Assembly (NCBI GenBank): GCA_003259005.1
Contig: QLII01000001.1
Coordinates: 5,316,001-5,380,000 of the forward strand
DNA: 64,000 nt
Reading direction: 5' to 3'
DNA from: Spirosoma telluris
GTDB taxonomy: Bacteria; Bacteroidota; Bacteroidia; Cytophagales; Spirosomataceae
Made by a program: the position numbers and the translations under genes. Below the pieces are notes generated by a model. The model was not told the origin of the DNA. It searched no databases and saw nothing but the letters and a program-made list of their open reading frames with translations. The stretch's first letter is position 1. Each line of letters starts with the position of its first letter. This document shows, in pieces, positions 46,509 to 54,321 of the stretch.

Positions 46509-48308
46509 TGTTATCTCAAACTGCAATTTAACCAGATTCGCGTAGATGCCGTCTTCCTGAGTGGCCAGTTCCTCGTGCGTACCCGACTCAGCAATTTGAC
46601 CTTCGCGCATCACATAAATTCGGTCTACTTTCCGAATCGTTGCTAACCGGTGGGCAATAATGATCGTTGTACGATTTTGCATCAGCACATCTAACGCTTC
46701 CTGTACCAACCGTTCCGATTCTGCATCGAGCGAACTCGTAGCTTCATCCAGAATCAGAATGGCCGGGTCTTTCAAAATAGCGCGGGCAATCGCAATACGT
46801 TGCCGCTGCCCCCCAGACAATTTAACGCCCCGTTCACCAACAATCGTTTGTAATCCTTCGGGAAATGAGTCGATAAATTGAAGGGCATTCGCCTTACGAG
46901 CTGCCTCGCGTATCTCAGCCTCTGTAGCTCCGGGTTTACCATATTGAATATTTTCCTGAATCGTACCTCCAAACAGCATCACTTCTTGAGGTACCACGGC
47001 AATATTTTTGCGTAACTCTGTTACATTGAAACCTGCTAAATCGCGTCCATCAACAGTAACCTGACCGCTGCCAATTTGGTAATACCGCATGAGCAACTGA
47101 ACGATGGTCGATTTCCCGGCTCCGCTCTGACCAACCAGGGCAATTTTCCGCCCAGCAGCTACGTCGAAGGAAATGCCTTTCAGAACCGGTATTTCAGGGC
47201 GAGATGGATAAGAGAACCGAACATCTTCGAACTGTACATGGCCATGAACTGGCACAAACAAGGGCGTTTCCTCATTTGCATCTACCTCTGATGGCTCTTC
47301 CAGAATTTCCAGAACTCGCTCCGAGGAACCAATCGTCCGCTGCAATTGGGCATATAAATCACCCATACCCGCTACAGAACCACCGATGAACGTTGTGTAA
47401 ACAATAAATGTCAGCAGGTCAGCAAACGGCATTTCACCCGATAAAACGAGCGAGCCACCAAACCACACTACCCCAATGATGCCACCAAAGAGAGCAAAAA
47501 TCACGAAGGAAACGAATATGCCCCGGAATCGTGCTGCCCGTAGTGCCGTACCAACCACACGCTGCAATGCGGTCCCATACCGATTAATTTCGAGTCGTTC
47601 GTTGGTAAATGCTTTTACCACATTTACCGACTGAAGCGTTTCTTCAACGATGACATTAGCCTGAGCTAATAAGTCTTGTGCCTGTTTCGACAGTTTGCGG
47701 ATAAACCGACCAAAGACCATTGCCGCTACGATGATAACCGGGAAAGTGGCCAGCATGAACAACGTCAGTTTCCAGGAAACATATAAAATAATGGCAGTAC
47801 CGATCGTAAGCGTACCCACCTGCCGGAACAATTCAGCCACGGTTAGCGTCAAAACATCCTGTAGCTGCGAAATATCAGCCGAAATACGACTGGTTAACTC
47901 GCCTACGCGTCGTTGTTCAAAAAATCGAATGGGTAGAGTGATTATTTTACTATAAGTTGCCTGACGCACATCGGCCATAGCCCGCTCACTTACCTGCGAA
48001 AAGAAATAAATTCGGAAGAACGAGAAAACGGCCTGGGCTATCAGTACACCCACAAAAAAAAGCGTAACCTGATTTAGCGTAAAGGCCGATTTTCCTTGTA
48101 TAACGCTCGTAATCTGACCAATAAGCAGCCCGAAGCTCATTGTTGTGCCCGTCGATAAGATCAGGAATACAAACCCGATAATGTATTGAAACCGATAGGG
48201 TTTCACAAACTGGAATATGCTTAGGGCTTTTTTAAAGCCTTCTTTGCTAAATTTCTTTTTATCTTCCTCGCTGGCTTCTTCGCCAAACCCTCGTCCCCGT
48301 TTTGCCAT
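46503..48308 (-). CDS. MsbA-type ABC exporter (fused membrane and ATPase domains)
   Basis: A 601-aa half-transporter expected to work as a homodimer. Six membrane helices fill residues about 45-330 (FQYIIGFVFLILSTGTTMSF, LFFVGVLIAQAVFSFFRIYF, TLFMLATFPVIIVAAMVFG and others). The ATPase has Walker A LVGQSGAGKSTIVQLLMRY, LSGGQRQRIAIARAILKDP, and Walker B ILILDEATSSLD, then IAHRLATIRKVDRIYVM. Lipid or drug export is usual for the family. The N-terminus (about 35 residues, basic and acidic) is cytosolic. Confidence 0.93.
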   Translation of the reverse strand: MAKRGRGFGEEASEEDKKKFSKEGFKKALSIFQFVKPYRFQYIIGFVFLILSTGTTMSFGLLIGQITSVIQGKSAFTLNQVTLFFVGVLIAQAVFSFFRIYFFSQVSERAMADVRQATYSKIITLPIRFFEQRRVGELTSRISADISQLQDVLTLTVAELFRQVGTLTIGTAIILYVSWKLTLFMLATFPVIIVAAMVFGRFIRKLSKQAQDLLAQANVIVEETLQSVNVVKAFTNERLEINRYGTALQRVVGTALRAARFRGIFVSFVIFALFGGIIGVVWFGGSLVLSGEMPFADLLTFIVYTTFIGGSVAGMGDLYAQLQRTIGSSERVLEILEEPSEVDANEETPLFVPVHGHVQFEDVRFSYPSRPEIPVLKGISFDVAAGRKIALVGQSGAGKSTIVQLLMRYYQIGSGQVTVDGRDLAGFNVTELRKNIAVVPQEVMLFGGTIQENIQYGKPGATEAEIREAARKANALQFIDSFPEGLQTIVGERGVKLSGGQRQRIAIARAILKDPAILILDEATSSLDAESERLVQEALDVLMQNRTTIIIAHRLATIRKVDRIYVMREGQIAESGTHEELATQEDGIYANLVKLQFEITE

Positions 48309-48399
48309 TGTTTTTGGTAGAATGGTGTAGTAGAGTATTACGTGCAGTAGGTTTCACAAAATGACTAACTATACGTAGTTTACCACTATCACCAATTCA

Positions 48400-49388
48400 C
48401 TAGTCTTTTTGTCCTTTATACCCTGATTGTTCAAAAATTTGCCGAGCATCCGCATTGCGCATCAAGTCAGCGATGCCTACGCCACTATGCTCATCGTGAT
48501 ACCGACCCACAATACGCCAGCCCACCCAACGCCCAATCGCACCCGGACATGCCTGGCCGATTTCGGCAGTGAAGGGTCGTTCGTTCAAATATCGCTGTTT
48601 TATCGCCGGGTTTGTTTGATATAATAACTGATTATCAATAAAATGCCCCAAACAACATCCTGGGCATTAAACGTTTGCGTTAATTGTTTGTCTGAGTAAC
48701 CAATAACAAGGCTGTCAGCAACGGGTTCACCGCCGATATCGGGTAGCATCGTTTTTGTGAATATGTATCCTTTGCCATAGTATACCATATCGGCCAGCAT
48801 CGTTTGGTCGGCCCGGTTTGTGGCATTGTACTTATCTGAGATCGCGAAGATGATAGCCGGAACAATGTATTCTTTCGCATAGCGACGCAGAATATATTGT
48901 GGAAACTCTTGCGCAGGTGGACGATATTTTGCTTTCGGACCAGCAAAGTAGTCGAGGCCGATAACGATCAGACTATCCGTAACAACCAAATCTGGCCCAA
49001 GAAAGCCAGTCACAACGGTAACGATTTTGGGCGAATGGAAATCTGGAAAGTCTTTTTTTATGTTTGTAAACGCCTGAGCCAATTGACTACGCAAATCAGC
49101 CATGTCGCCAAATTCACCCTGGATCTGAGCATTGAGTTCATTGAGAGCTGGGTTATTGACCCGGTTGGTCAATTCGTGAACGAGCGCTGTATCATTTCCG
49201 GCTCCATTCGCGTTAAAGTACAATTGAGCGACAGCCGGATTCCGGTTCAGCAATGACTTAATCTTGTCAGGTGATTTCCCGGAGAAGAGTTCCTGGTCGA
49301 GCCGGATAAGCGTAACATCTTCGTTTTTAGTACACGAAGCCAATAAAAGTAAGCAAAAAAGCCCCGCAAGGGCTGTCAGTATTCGCAT
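48400..49388 (-). CDS. Gliding motility lipoprotein GldB-like (one apparent frameshift)
   Basis: About 329 aa after repair. ATG 49388 starts the lipoprotein signal MRILTALAGLFCLLLLASC. The body (VTLIRLDQELFSGKSPDKIK, YYGKGYIFTKTMLPDIGGE, IIFAISDKYNATNRADQTML) fits the GldB family needed for gliding motility and type IX secretion in Bacteroidota. The C-terminal quarter lies in the next frame (QLLYQTNPAIKQRYLNERPF ... RIVGRYHDEH ... ARQIFEQSGYKGQKD). The break is CCCC 48646-48649; a fifth base gives VVWGHFIDNQLLYQ. Confidence 0.87.
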
Positions 49389-49427
49389 GAAAATCACGAG
49401 TTTTCAATATAGAAAACGTGCAAAATT

Positions 49428-50329
49428 ATGAAAAAAGTTGCAGGGTTAGGTTTGATTTTGGTCATCCTGACAATTAGCTATGGTTGGGCTCAATCTACAT
49501 CGCCCGCTTTATACCAGATGCGTACGAAAGAATCCAGCGTTACCGAAAAGCGATTCCGTAAAATTTTGGGTGATAATTACGATGGTCAGGACAAGAACCG
49601 CCGAGACTATGACGATGATCGCAAAAAGCGTCGGCGTAAGCAAAGTCAAACAACTGATGACTCATCTGAAAATAATGGGTATGGATCAGGCCCGGATTAT
49701 GCCTGGCCAACGCATCTCATCGAAATGAGTATTCGGTTTGCCCCTTCGCTTGACCTTAACACCGCCGAAGGAACGGGAACGTATGCTGGTTTTCGTACGA
49801 ACGGCGCAGGCGTTCGAATGAGTGTTGGCCCATCGTTAGATTATTTTTTCTTTAAAAATCGCTACGCGTTTAGTACAGGACTTTGGTACACCATTAAGCG
49901 GTCAGGATTTCAAATGCCTGGCACGTTTGGATCAAGCCAGTGGAATCCTGGTGCGCCCGAGAAAGAGTCTATTTATAATTTGCAGTATTTACAGATTCCA
50001 GCAACGGTAAAACTGTTCGCCAATAACATCGCCCCCAATGTTCGCCTGTATATTCAAACGGGTGGGTTGTTCAGCATAAAATTGGCCGAAAGAGCCTTAG
50101 ATGAACCCCGGAATGGACTCTATACGGCTGAGAGCGGGGAAGTCGTCGGCAGTACGGTTTTGGTGATGTTGAATTGCTTCTTGGAACAGGTATACAGTAT
50201 AAGATCAATCAGAACAATGCCTTTAACCTTGGCATGAGCTACCAGCGTGGCTTAATAAACGTAGCACGTGGAAATGAATTGGTTTCTAAAAATCGGGTTG
50301 TCTCGCTGGAGTTAGGCTTTAAGTTTTAA
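49428..50329 (+). CDS. Outer membrane beta-barrel protein (PorT-like; one apparent frameshift)
   Basis: About 300 aa after repair. The signal peptide is MKKVAGLGLILVILTISYGWA. A charged, disordered stretch follows (residues 50-85: KNRRDYDDDRKKRRRK), then alternating beta-barrel strands (GVRMSVGPSLDYFFFKNRYA, YLQIPATVKLFANN). The C-terminus, ending in SLELGFKF, is in the next frame and stops at TAA 50327-50329. The break is TTTT 50158-50161 (one T short) and repair gives TVFGDVELLLGTGIQYKIN. It is divergent from gldB. Function is unknown; PorT-like proteins assist type IX secretion. Confidence 0.82.
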
Positions 50330-50330
50330 C

Positions 50331-50395
50331 TGTCTCGAACAGCTTCCAGCTGTTTGCTTTATGTATTAACAAACAGCTTCCAGCTGTTCGAGACG
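50331..50395. repeat. Direct and inverted repeat with CAGCTTCCAGCTG
   Basis: GTCTCGAACAGC at the left is complementary to GCTGTTCGAGAC at the right. The word CAGCTTCCAGCTG occurs in the same orientation in both arms. It fills the gap between the barrel gene and hisF. Confidence 0.8.
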
Positions 50396-50396
50396 A

Positions 50397-51208
50397 TCAA
50401 TCCGTTATTCTCATTTCAATTCCCTTCCCACGCAAATAACCCTTCAGGGCTTGAATTTCGATTTCTTTGAAGTGGAAGATACTGGCGGCCAATCCAGCAT
50501 CCGCTTTTCCAGTTGTGAAGACATCCACGAAATGGTCCATCGTACCGGCTCCACCCGAAGCAATTACCGGTATATTGGCAGCCCCTGAAATCTGTGCCGT
50601 TAACTCAATGGCAAATCCAGCTTTAGTGCCATCGGTATCCATTGAGGTTAACAGAATTTCTCCCGCACCCCGATTTTCTACTTCCTTTGCCCAGGCAATG
50701 GTGCGAAGTTCTGTTGGTCTACGTCCGCCGTGTGTGTGAACGATGTGAGCGTAGGGCAGAGTGCGCGGGGCAGGGAGCAGGGATTGCATCGTGTCATTCT
50801 CCACACTAATCCACCGCGTATCAATTGCTACCACGATGCACTGGCTTCCAAACTCTAAAGCCAGTTCATTTACCAGATCTGGATTTCGCACGGCAGAGGA
50901 ATTAATCGAAATCTTGTCAGCCCCGGCGTTGAGTAAAGCGGAAACATCGGCTATGGATGAGATTCCCCCCCAACGGTAAACGGAATATTAATGGTGTGAG
51001 CTACATTTCGCACGAGTTCGATCAGGGTTTTTCGCTCATCGACGGTAGCGGTAATATCCAGGAAAACCAGTTCATCGGCACCCTGTTCAGCATAAACGGC
51101 GGCAAGGGCAACGGGATCGCCAGCGTCACGCAGGTTAACAAAATTGGTACCTTTTACGGTGCGACCGTCTTTTATATCGAGGCAGGGAATGATCCGTTTC
51201 GTAAGCAT
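50397..51208 (-). CDS. hisF: Imidazole glycerol phosphate synthase cyclase subunit (one apparent frameshift)
   Basis: About 270 aa after repair, a TIM barrel that cyclises PRFAR with ammonia from HisH to IGP and AICAR. MLTKRIIPCLDIKDGRTVKG carries catalytic Asp11, and GAGEILLTSMDTDGTKAG carries the second Asp. The break is a seven-base C run at 50965-50971 (eight needed), restoring PFTVGGGISSIADVSALL. A loop near residue 150 has an extra DTMQSLLPAPRTLPYA, encoded by a GC-rich word shared with valS. It is translationally coupled to the GNAT gene by TAATG. Confidence 0.93.
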
Positions 51209-51630
51209 TAGTAAGCAGTAAAGGCTTTAATAGACATTGTATTTTCAGGCATATCAATCGTTTGGAAGCCAAACTGCTCGTACAAACCATGCGCATCCCG
51301 TGTAACCAGCATCATGCGACGCAGACCCTGCAACTGAGGATAGCCCATAATGAACGCCACGAGCTTTTTCGACAAACCCTGGCCCCGATGCTCGGGCAAA
51401 ATGAACACATCGGCCAGATAACCGAACGTAGCACAATCAGTTATCATCCGTGCAAAACCCACCTGCTCACTGCCCTGATAAACCCCAAAACAAAGTGAAT
51501 TCTCAATCGAACGTTGGACAATGTCGAGCGGGATATTCAGGCACCAATAGGCTTCTTCGCTCAGAAAACGGTGAATAACCTCCAGGTTGAGTTTAGTTTT
51601 ATCTGTGCTGATGGTGTATTCCTGATTCAT
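51208..51630 (-). CDS. GNAT acetyltransferase embedded between hisA and hisF
   Basis: A 140-aa GNAT. The acetyl-CoA loop is LPEHRGQGLSKKLVAFIM (RxxGxG/S form) and the end is AHGLYEQFGFQTIDMPENTM. Its stop overlaps the hisF start and its start overlaps the hisA stop (TAATG on both sides), so it is translated as part of the histidine operon. The substrate is unknown; an histidine-pathway role is suggested only by position. Confidence 0.87.
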   Translation of the reverse strand: MNQEYTISTDKTKLNLEVIHRFLSEEAYWCLNIPLDIVQRSIENSLCFGVYQGSEQVGFARMITDCATFGYLADVFILPEHRGQGLSKKLVAFIMGYPQLQGLRRMMLVTRDAHGLYEQFGFQTIDMPENTMSIKAFTAY

Positions 51631-52348
51631 TATCCATTAAATTGTTGCAACTCCTTCAACGTCACACGTCCCTCATAAATCGCCTTTCCAACGATAACAC
51701 CGAAAACGTCCATATCAGCTAGCATTTCAATGTCAGACATATTGCTGACGCCCCCACTGGCAATGATGTTCAGGTCAGGAAATTGATCCAGCATATTGCG
51801 ATATAAGTCAAATGAGGGCCCCTGCAATAGACCATCTTTGGCTACGTCGGTGCTGATCACGTACTTTATGCCTTTCTCTGTCCACTTTTCCAGAAAGTCA
51901 TAAATCCAGACTTCCGTACCTTCTTCCCAACCACTCACCGCGATTTTCTCATTTTTGGCGTCAGCACCAAGAATAATTTTATCCGGCCCGTACTGTGAAA
52001 GCCACCGCTCCAGTACATCGGGGTTCTTTACGGCAATACTCCCGCCTGTAACTTGTTTAGCACCGCATTCGAATACCATCCGTAAGTCATCATCCGACTG
52101 GACACCACCCCAAAATCAACCTGTAGGGTAGTTTGAGAGGCAATCAGTTCCAGTACTTTCCAGTTGATAACACGCTTCTCTTTCGCGCCATCAAGGTCAA
52201 CCAGATGAAGGCGCGTTAGACCGGCATCTTCAAATTGTTTCGCCACTTCCAGCGGTCGGGCATTATATTCTTTCTTCTGCTGGTAATCGCCCTGCGTGAG
52301 TCGGACGGCCTTGCCTTCAATAATGTCAATAGCGGGTATGATATACAT
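51630..52348 (-). CDS. hisA: ProFAR isomerase (one apparent frameshift)
   Basis: About 239 aa after repair. This TIM barrel performs the Amadori rearrangement of ProFAR to PRFAR. MYIIPAIDIIEGKAVRLTQG holds catalytic Asp8, and YVISTDVAKDGLLQG the second Asp. The break is CCCC 52108-52111 (five needed), restoring LQVDFGGGVQSDDDLRMVFE. It comes directly after hisH, across a repeat element, and is coupled to the GNAT gene. Confidence 0.94.
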
Positions 52349-52350
52349 GA

Positions 52351-52411
52351 GTAACGCGGGTGGAAACCCGCCTGTTATAGTCTATCGAAAGCGGGTTTCC
52401 ACCCGCGTTAC
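52351..52411. repeat. GTAACGCGGGT-family inverted repeat, copy 2
   Basis: GTAACGCGGGTGGAAACCCG at the left and its reverse complement at the right (21-bp arms) with a loop around CTGTTATAGTCTATCG. The right arm supplies the hisH stop codon (52410-52408), exactly as copy 1 does for fur. Confidence 0.9.
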
Positions 52412-52995
52412 AGATTCAAAAAATTCTCCAGTATCCGCTGGCCAACGTTCCCACTGATTTCAGCATGGAACTGAGCGGCATAAAAATTATCGCGTTGTAG
52501 CATGGCACTAAACGGGCGAATGTAATCACACACAGCAGTGGTTTCTGGGCAAACGTCTGCGGCATAACTATGCACAAAGTACATGTAGGCGCTTTCGGGC
52601 AAACCCTCCGTCAAGGGCCCTCGCAGGCTATGAATATTATTCCAGCCCGTGTGCGGCACTTTAAATTCTGACTGAGCCGGAAATCGCCGAACGTCAATGT
52701 CGAAAATACCCATGCAGGTGGTGTTGTTCTCTTCCGAGTAGCGGCACATAAGCTGCATGCCCACACACGTACCCAATACGGGCTGTTTTAGCGACGGAAT
52801 CAACTTATCCATTCCCCGCTCCCGCAGATAAGCCATTGCGGTACTGGCCTCACCCACACCAGGAAAAATGACCTTATCCGCCGAACGAATTTCGGCTTCA
52901 TCATCGGTAAGCAGGTAACTGGCTCCCAAGCGTTCCAGTGCATACATCACCGACTGAACGTTACCCGCGTTGTATTTAATTATGACAGTTTTCAT
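52408..52995 (-). CDS. hisH: Imidazole glycerol phosphate synthase glutaminase subunit
   Basis: A 195-aa class I glutaminase. The Cys nucleophile is in VLGTCVGMQLM, and the His-Glu pair lies in FYAAQFHAEISG. MKTVIIKYNAGNVQSVMYAL is the N-terminus. It releases ammonia for HisF. This is the first gene of the hisH-hisA-GNAT-hisF operon. Only six bases separate the ATG from the T-tract of the upstream terminator hairpin, so transcription and initiation are both under that structure. Confidence 0.95.
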   Translation of the reverse strand: MKTVIIKYNAGNVQSVMYALERLGASYLLTDDEAEIRSADKVIFPGVGEASTAMAYLRERGMDKLIPSLKQPVLGTCVGMQLMCRYSEENNTTCMGIFDIDVRRFPAQSEFKVPHTGWNNIHSLRGPLTEGLPESAYMYFVHSYAADVCPETTAVCDYIRPFSAMLQRDNFYAAQFHAEISGNVGQRILENFLNL

Positions 52996-53096
52996 AAAGC
53001 AAAAACCCGGCTCCTTAGCAGAACCGGGCTTTGTATATTGTGGTAATCAGGATTATCTCTCCGAATTCACAAACACGAGCATCTTGTTCTGCTGCG
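52996..53096 (-). promoter_or_regulatory. His attenuator: anti-terminator and terminator region
   Basis: On the minus strand, AGCAGAAC (53093-53086) just after the leader stop is complementary to GTTCTGCT (53024-53017). That second segment shares GTTC (53024-53021) with the 5' arm of the terminator, so the two structures exclude each other. TTCTG (53109-53105), inside the last leader codons, can instead pair with CAGAA (53091-53087). A ribosome stalled on the His codons would cover TTCTG, free segment 2 and so prevent termination. Confidence 0.75.
53001..53028 (-). terminator. Attenuator terminator directly upstream of hisH
   Basis: On the minus strand, CCCGGTTC (53028-53021) pairs with GAGCCGGG (53013-53006), including one G-T, followed by five T (53005-53001). 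It ends six bases before the hisH ATG. An intrinsic terminator upstream of the first gene is what attenuation needs. Confidence 0.8.
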
Positions 53097-53144
53097 CTAC
53101 CGCTCAGAATGGTGATGCCGATGGTTTGTGGTTGCTAAAATCAT
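53097..53144 (-). CDS. hisL: Histidine leader peptide
   Basis: A 15-residue reading frame, MILATTNHRHHHSER, ATG 53144-53142, TAG 53099-53097. Four of the residues are His, in the series N-H-R-H-H-H. It lies between an exact promoter match and an attenuator upstream of hisH, the normal place for a leader peptide. No Shine-Dalgarno is seen, and the promoter -7 element ends four bases before the ATG, so translation may begin at or near the 5' end of the RNA. Confidence 0.8.
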   Translation of the reverse strand: MILATTNHRHHHSER

Positions 53145-53148
53145 GAGG

Positions 53149-53178
53149 CAAAGGTAAAGGCTTGAGGTTGTAAATCAA
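53149..53178 (-). promoter_or_regulatory. Promoter of the hisL-hisHAF operon
   Basis: On the minus strand, TTG (53178-53176), a 19-base spacer and TACCTTTG (53156-53149) match TTG-N19-TAnnTTTG exactly. The TTG overlaps the stop codon of the upstream DUF72 gene, so transcription starts afresh here. Confidence 0.8.
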
Positions 53179-54086
53179 AACAAACTCCCCTGAACAACTT
53201 TGGGCTGTAGTACTGGCTCGCGAAGGTTTAGACCGCAATGCTTGTTTAATTGCCGAGTCCAGTAAAGAATCAACTCTGGTGCCGTATCGTTATCACCACC
53301 GCCATGAATAAACAGGTAAGCCGTTTGCAGACCCTTCTCAAACCATACTTTCAATCGCTGAATCCAGGCATCGGTACGGGTATAATCGGTTGGGTGGCCT
53401 TCGTTGGCAATGAACCGGAGCGTCAATACAGGGCTACTTAATCCCATATGCAGAACATCGCGCCGGCCGGCTACGTCTGTGATAACGACATGCCTATGCA
53501 ATTGATAAAGACGTTCGAGTGTCTGCTGCCAAATTGCCGCTTTGCAGAACCAGTCTGGATGCCGAAACTCAACGGCTACGTCCAGTTCATCGGGCAAACT
53601 TTTGAGATAGGCTTCCAAAATAGGCCACTTGTCTGGCCCGAACGTTGGCGGCAACTGAAGAAATGTCATACCCAGATACTCTTCCAGGTTCAACACGGCA
53701 TTGATGAACTCTTCTGTCAGTCCTTCTGTAGCCAGTAATTGTCGCTCGTGGCTGATGATCTGTGGAAATTTCGGACAGTATGTAAACCCAGGGGATGCTT
53801 CGACTTTCCACCGCTCGATCATTCCTGGTGTCGGAATTTGATAATGAGTCAGATTTAACTCGATTGTGTTAAACTGCCGGGTATAATAATGCAGGAAGTC
53901 GCGCTCTTTTGCGTTCGACGGATATACTTTGCCAACATAGTCTTTATTCGCCCAAATAGGCCCACCAATAAAGACCACGGGTCGATGGCTCGACTCAACA
54001 GCGGCCCAGATTCGCGCGTTGAACGCCGAACCCGGTGGCAGGGTAAAATTTACGGCATCGGGGTTCTGTATTTTTCCGAATTCCAT
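53175..54086 (-). CDS. DUF72 (YecE-like) protein
   Basis: A 303-aa TIM-barrel-like protein. Family marks: IGGPIWANKDYVGKVYP, FNTIELNLTHYQIP, FTYCPKFPQIISHER, TFLQLPPTFGP, VAVEFRHPDWF and AYLFIHGGGDND. DUF72 proteins resemble xylose isomerase-fold enzymes; no reaction is known to me. It lies upstream of the his operon on the same strand, but that operon has its own promoter overlapping this stop codon. Confidence 0.88.
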   Translation of the reverse strand: MEFGKIQNPDAVNFTLPPGSAFNARIWAAVESSHRPVVFIGGPIWANKDYVGKVYPSNAKERDFLHYYTRQFNTIELNLTHYQIPTPGMIERWKVEASPGFTYCPKFPQIISHERQLLATEGLTEEFINAVLNLEEYLGMTFLQLPPTFGPDKWPILEAYLKSLPDELDVAVEFRHPDWFCKAAIWQQTLERLYQLHRHVVITDVAGRRDVLHMGLSSPVLTLRFIANEGHPTDYTRTDAWIQRLKVWFEKGLQTAYLFIHGGGDNDTAPELILYWTRQLNKHCGLNLREPVLQPKVVQGSLF

Positions 54087-54231
54087 ACCTGTGTTGGGGG
54101 AAGTATATGGATAAAACTGGTAAAGACCCGCTTTCGTTTTTTCGCCCTACCCAATTTAGTTAATTTTGCTTTTTATCCATAACTCCCTCAGTCGGTTTTT
54201 ATCTAATTACCAGCAAACTTACTAGTTTCTC

Positions 54232-54303
54232 TTACCCCTAAATCCCCTAAAGGGGACTTAGATCACTCTTAAACAAAGTCTCCTTTAGGGGATTTAGGGG
54301 TAA
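54232..54303. repeat. CCCCTAAA/TTTAGGGG inverted repeat
   Basis: TTACCCCTAAATCCCCTAAA at the left pairs with TTTAGGGGATTTAGGGGTAA at the right, with internal palindromes (CCCCTAAAGGGG). It lies between the divergent DUF72 and valS genes. Since it is not at a 3' end, terminator function is unlikely. Confidence 0.85.
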
Positions 54304-54321
54304 ATTTTCAGACAGATTATT

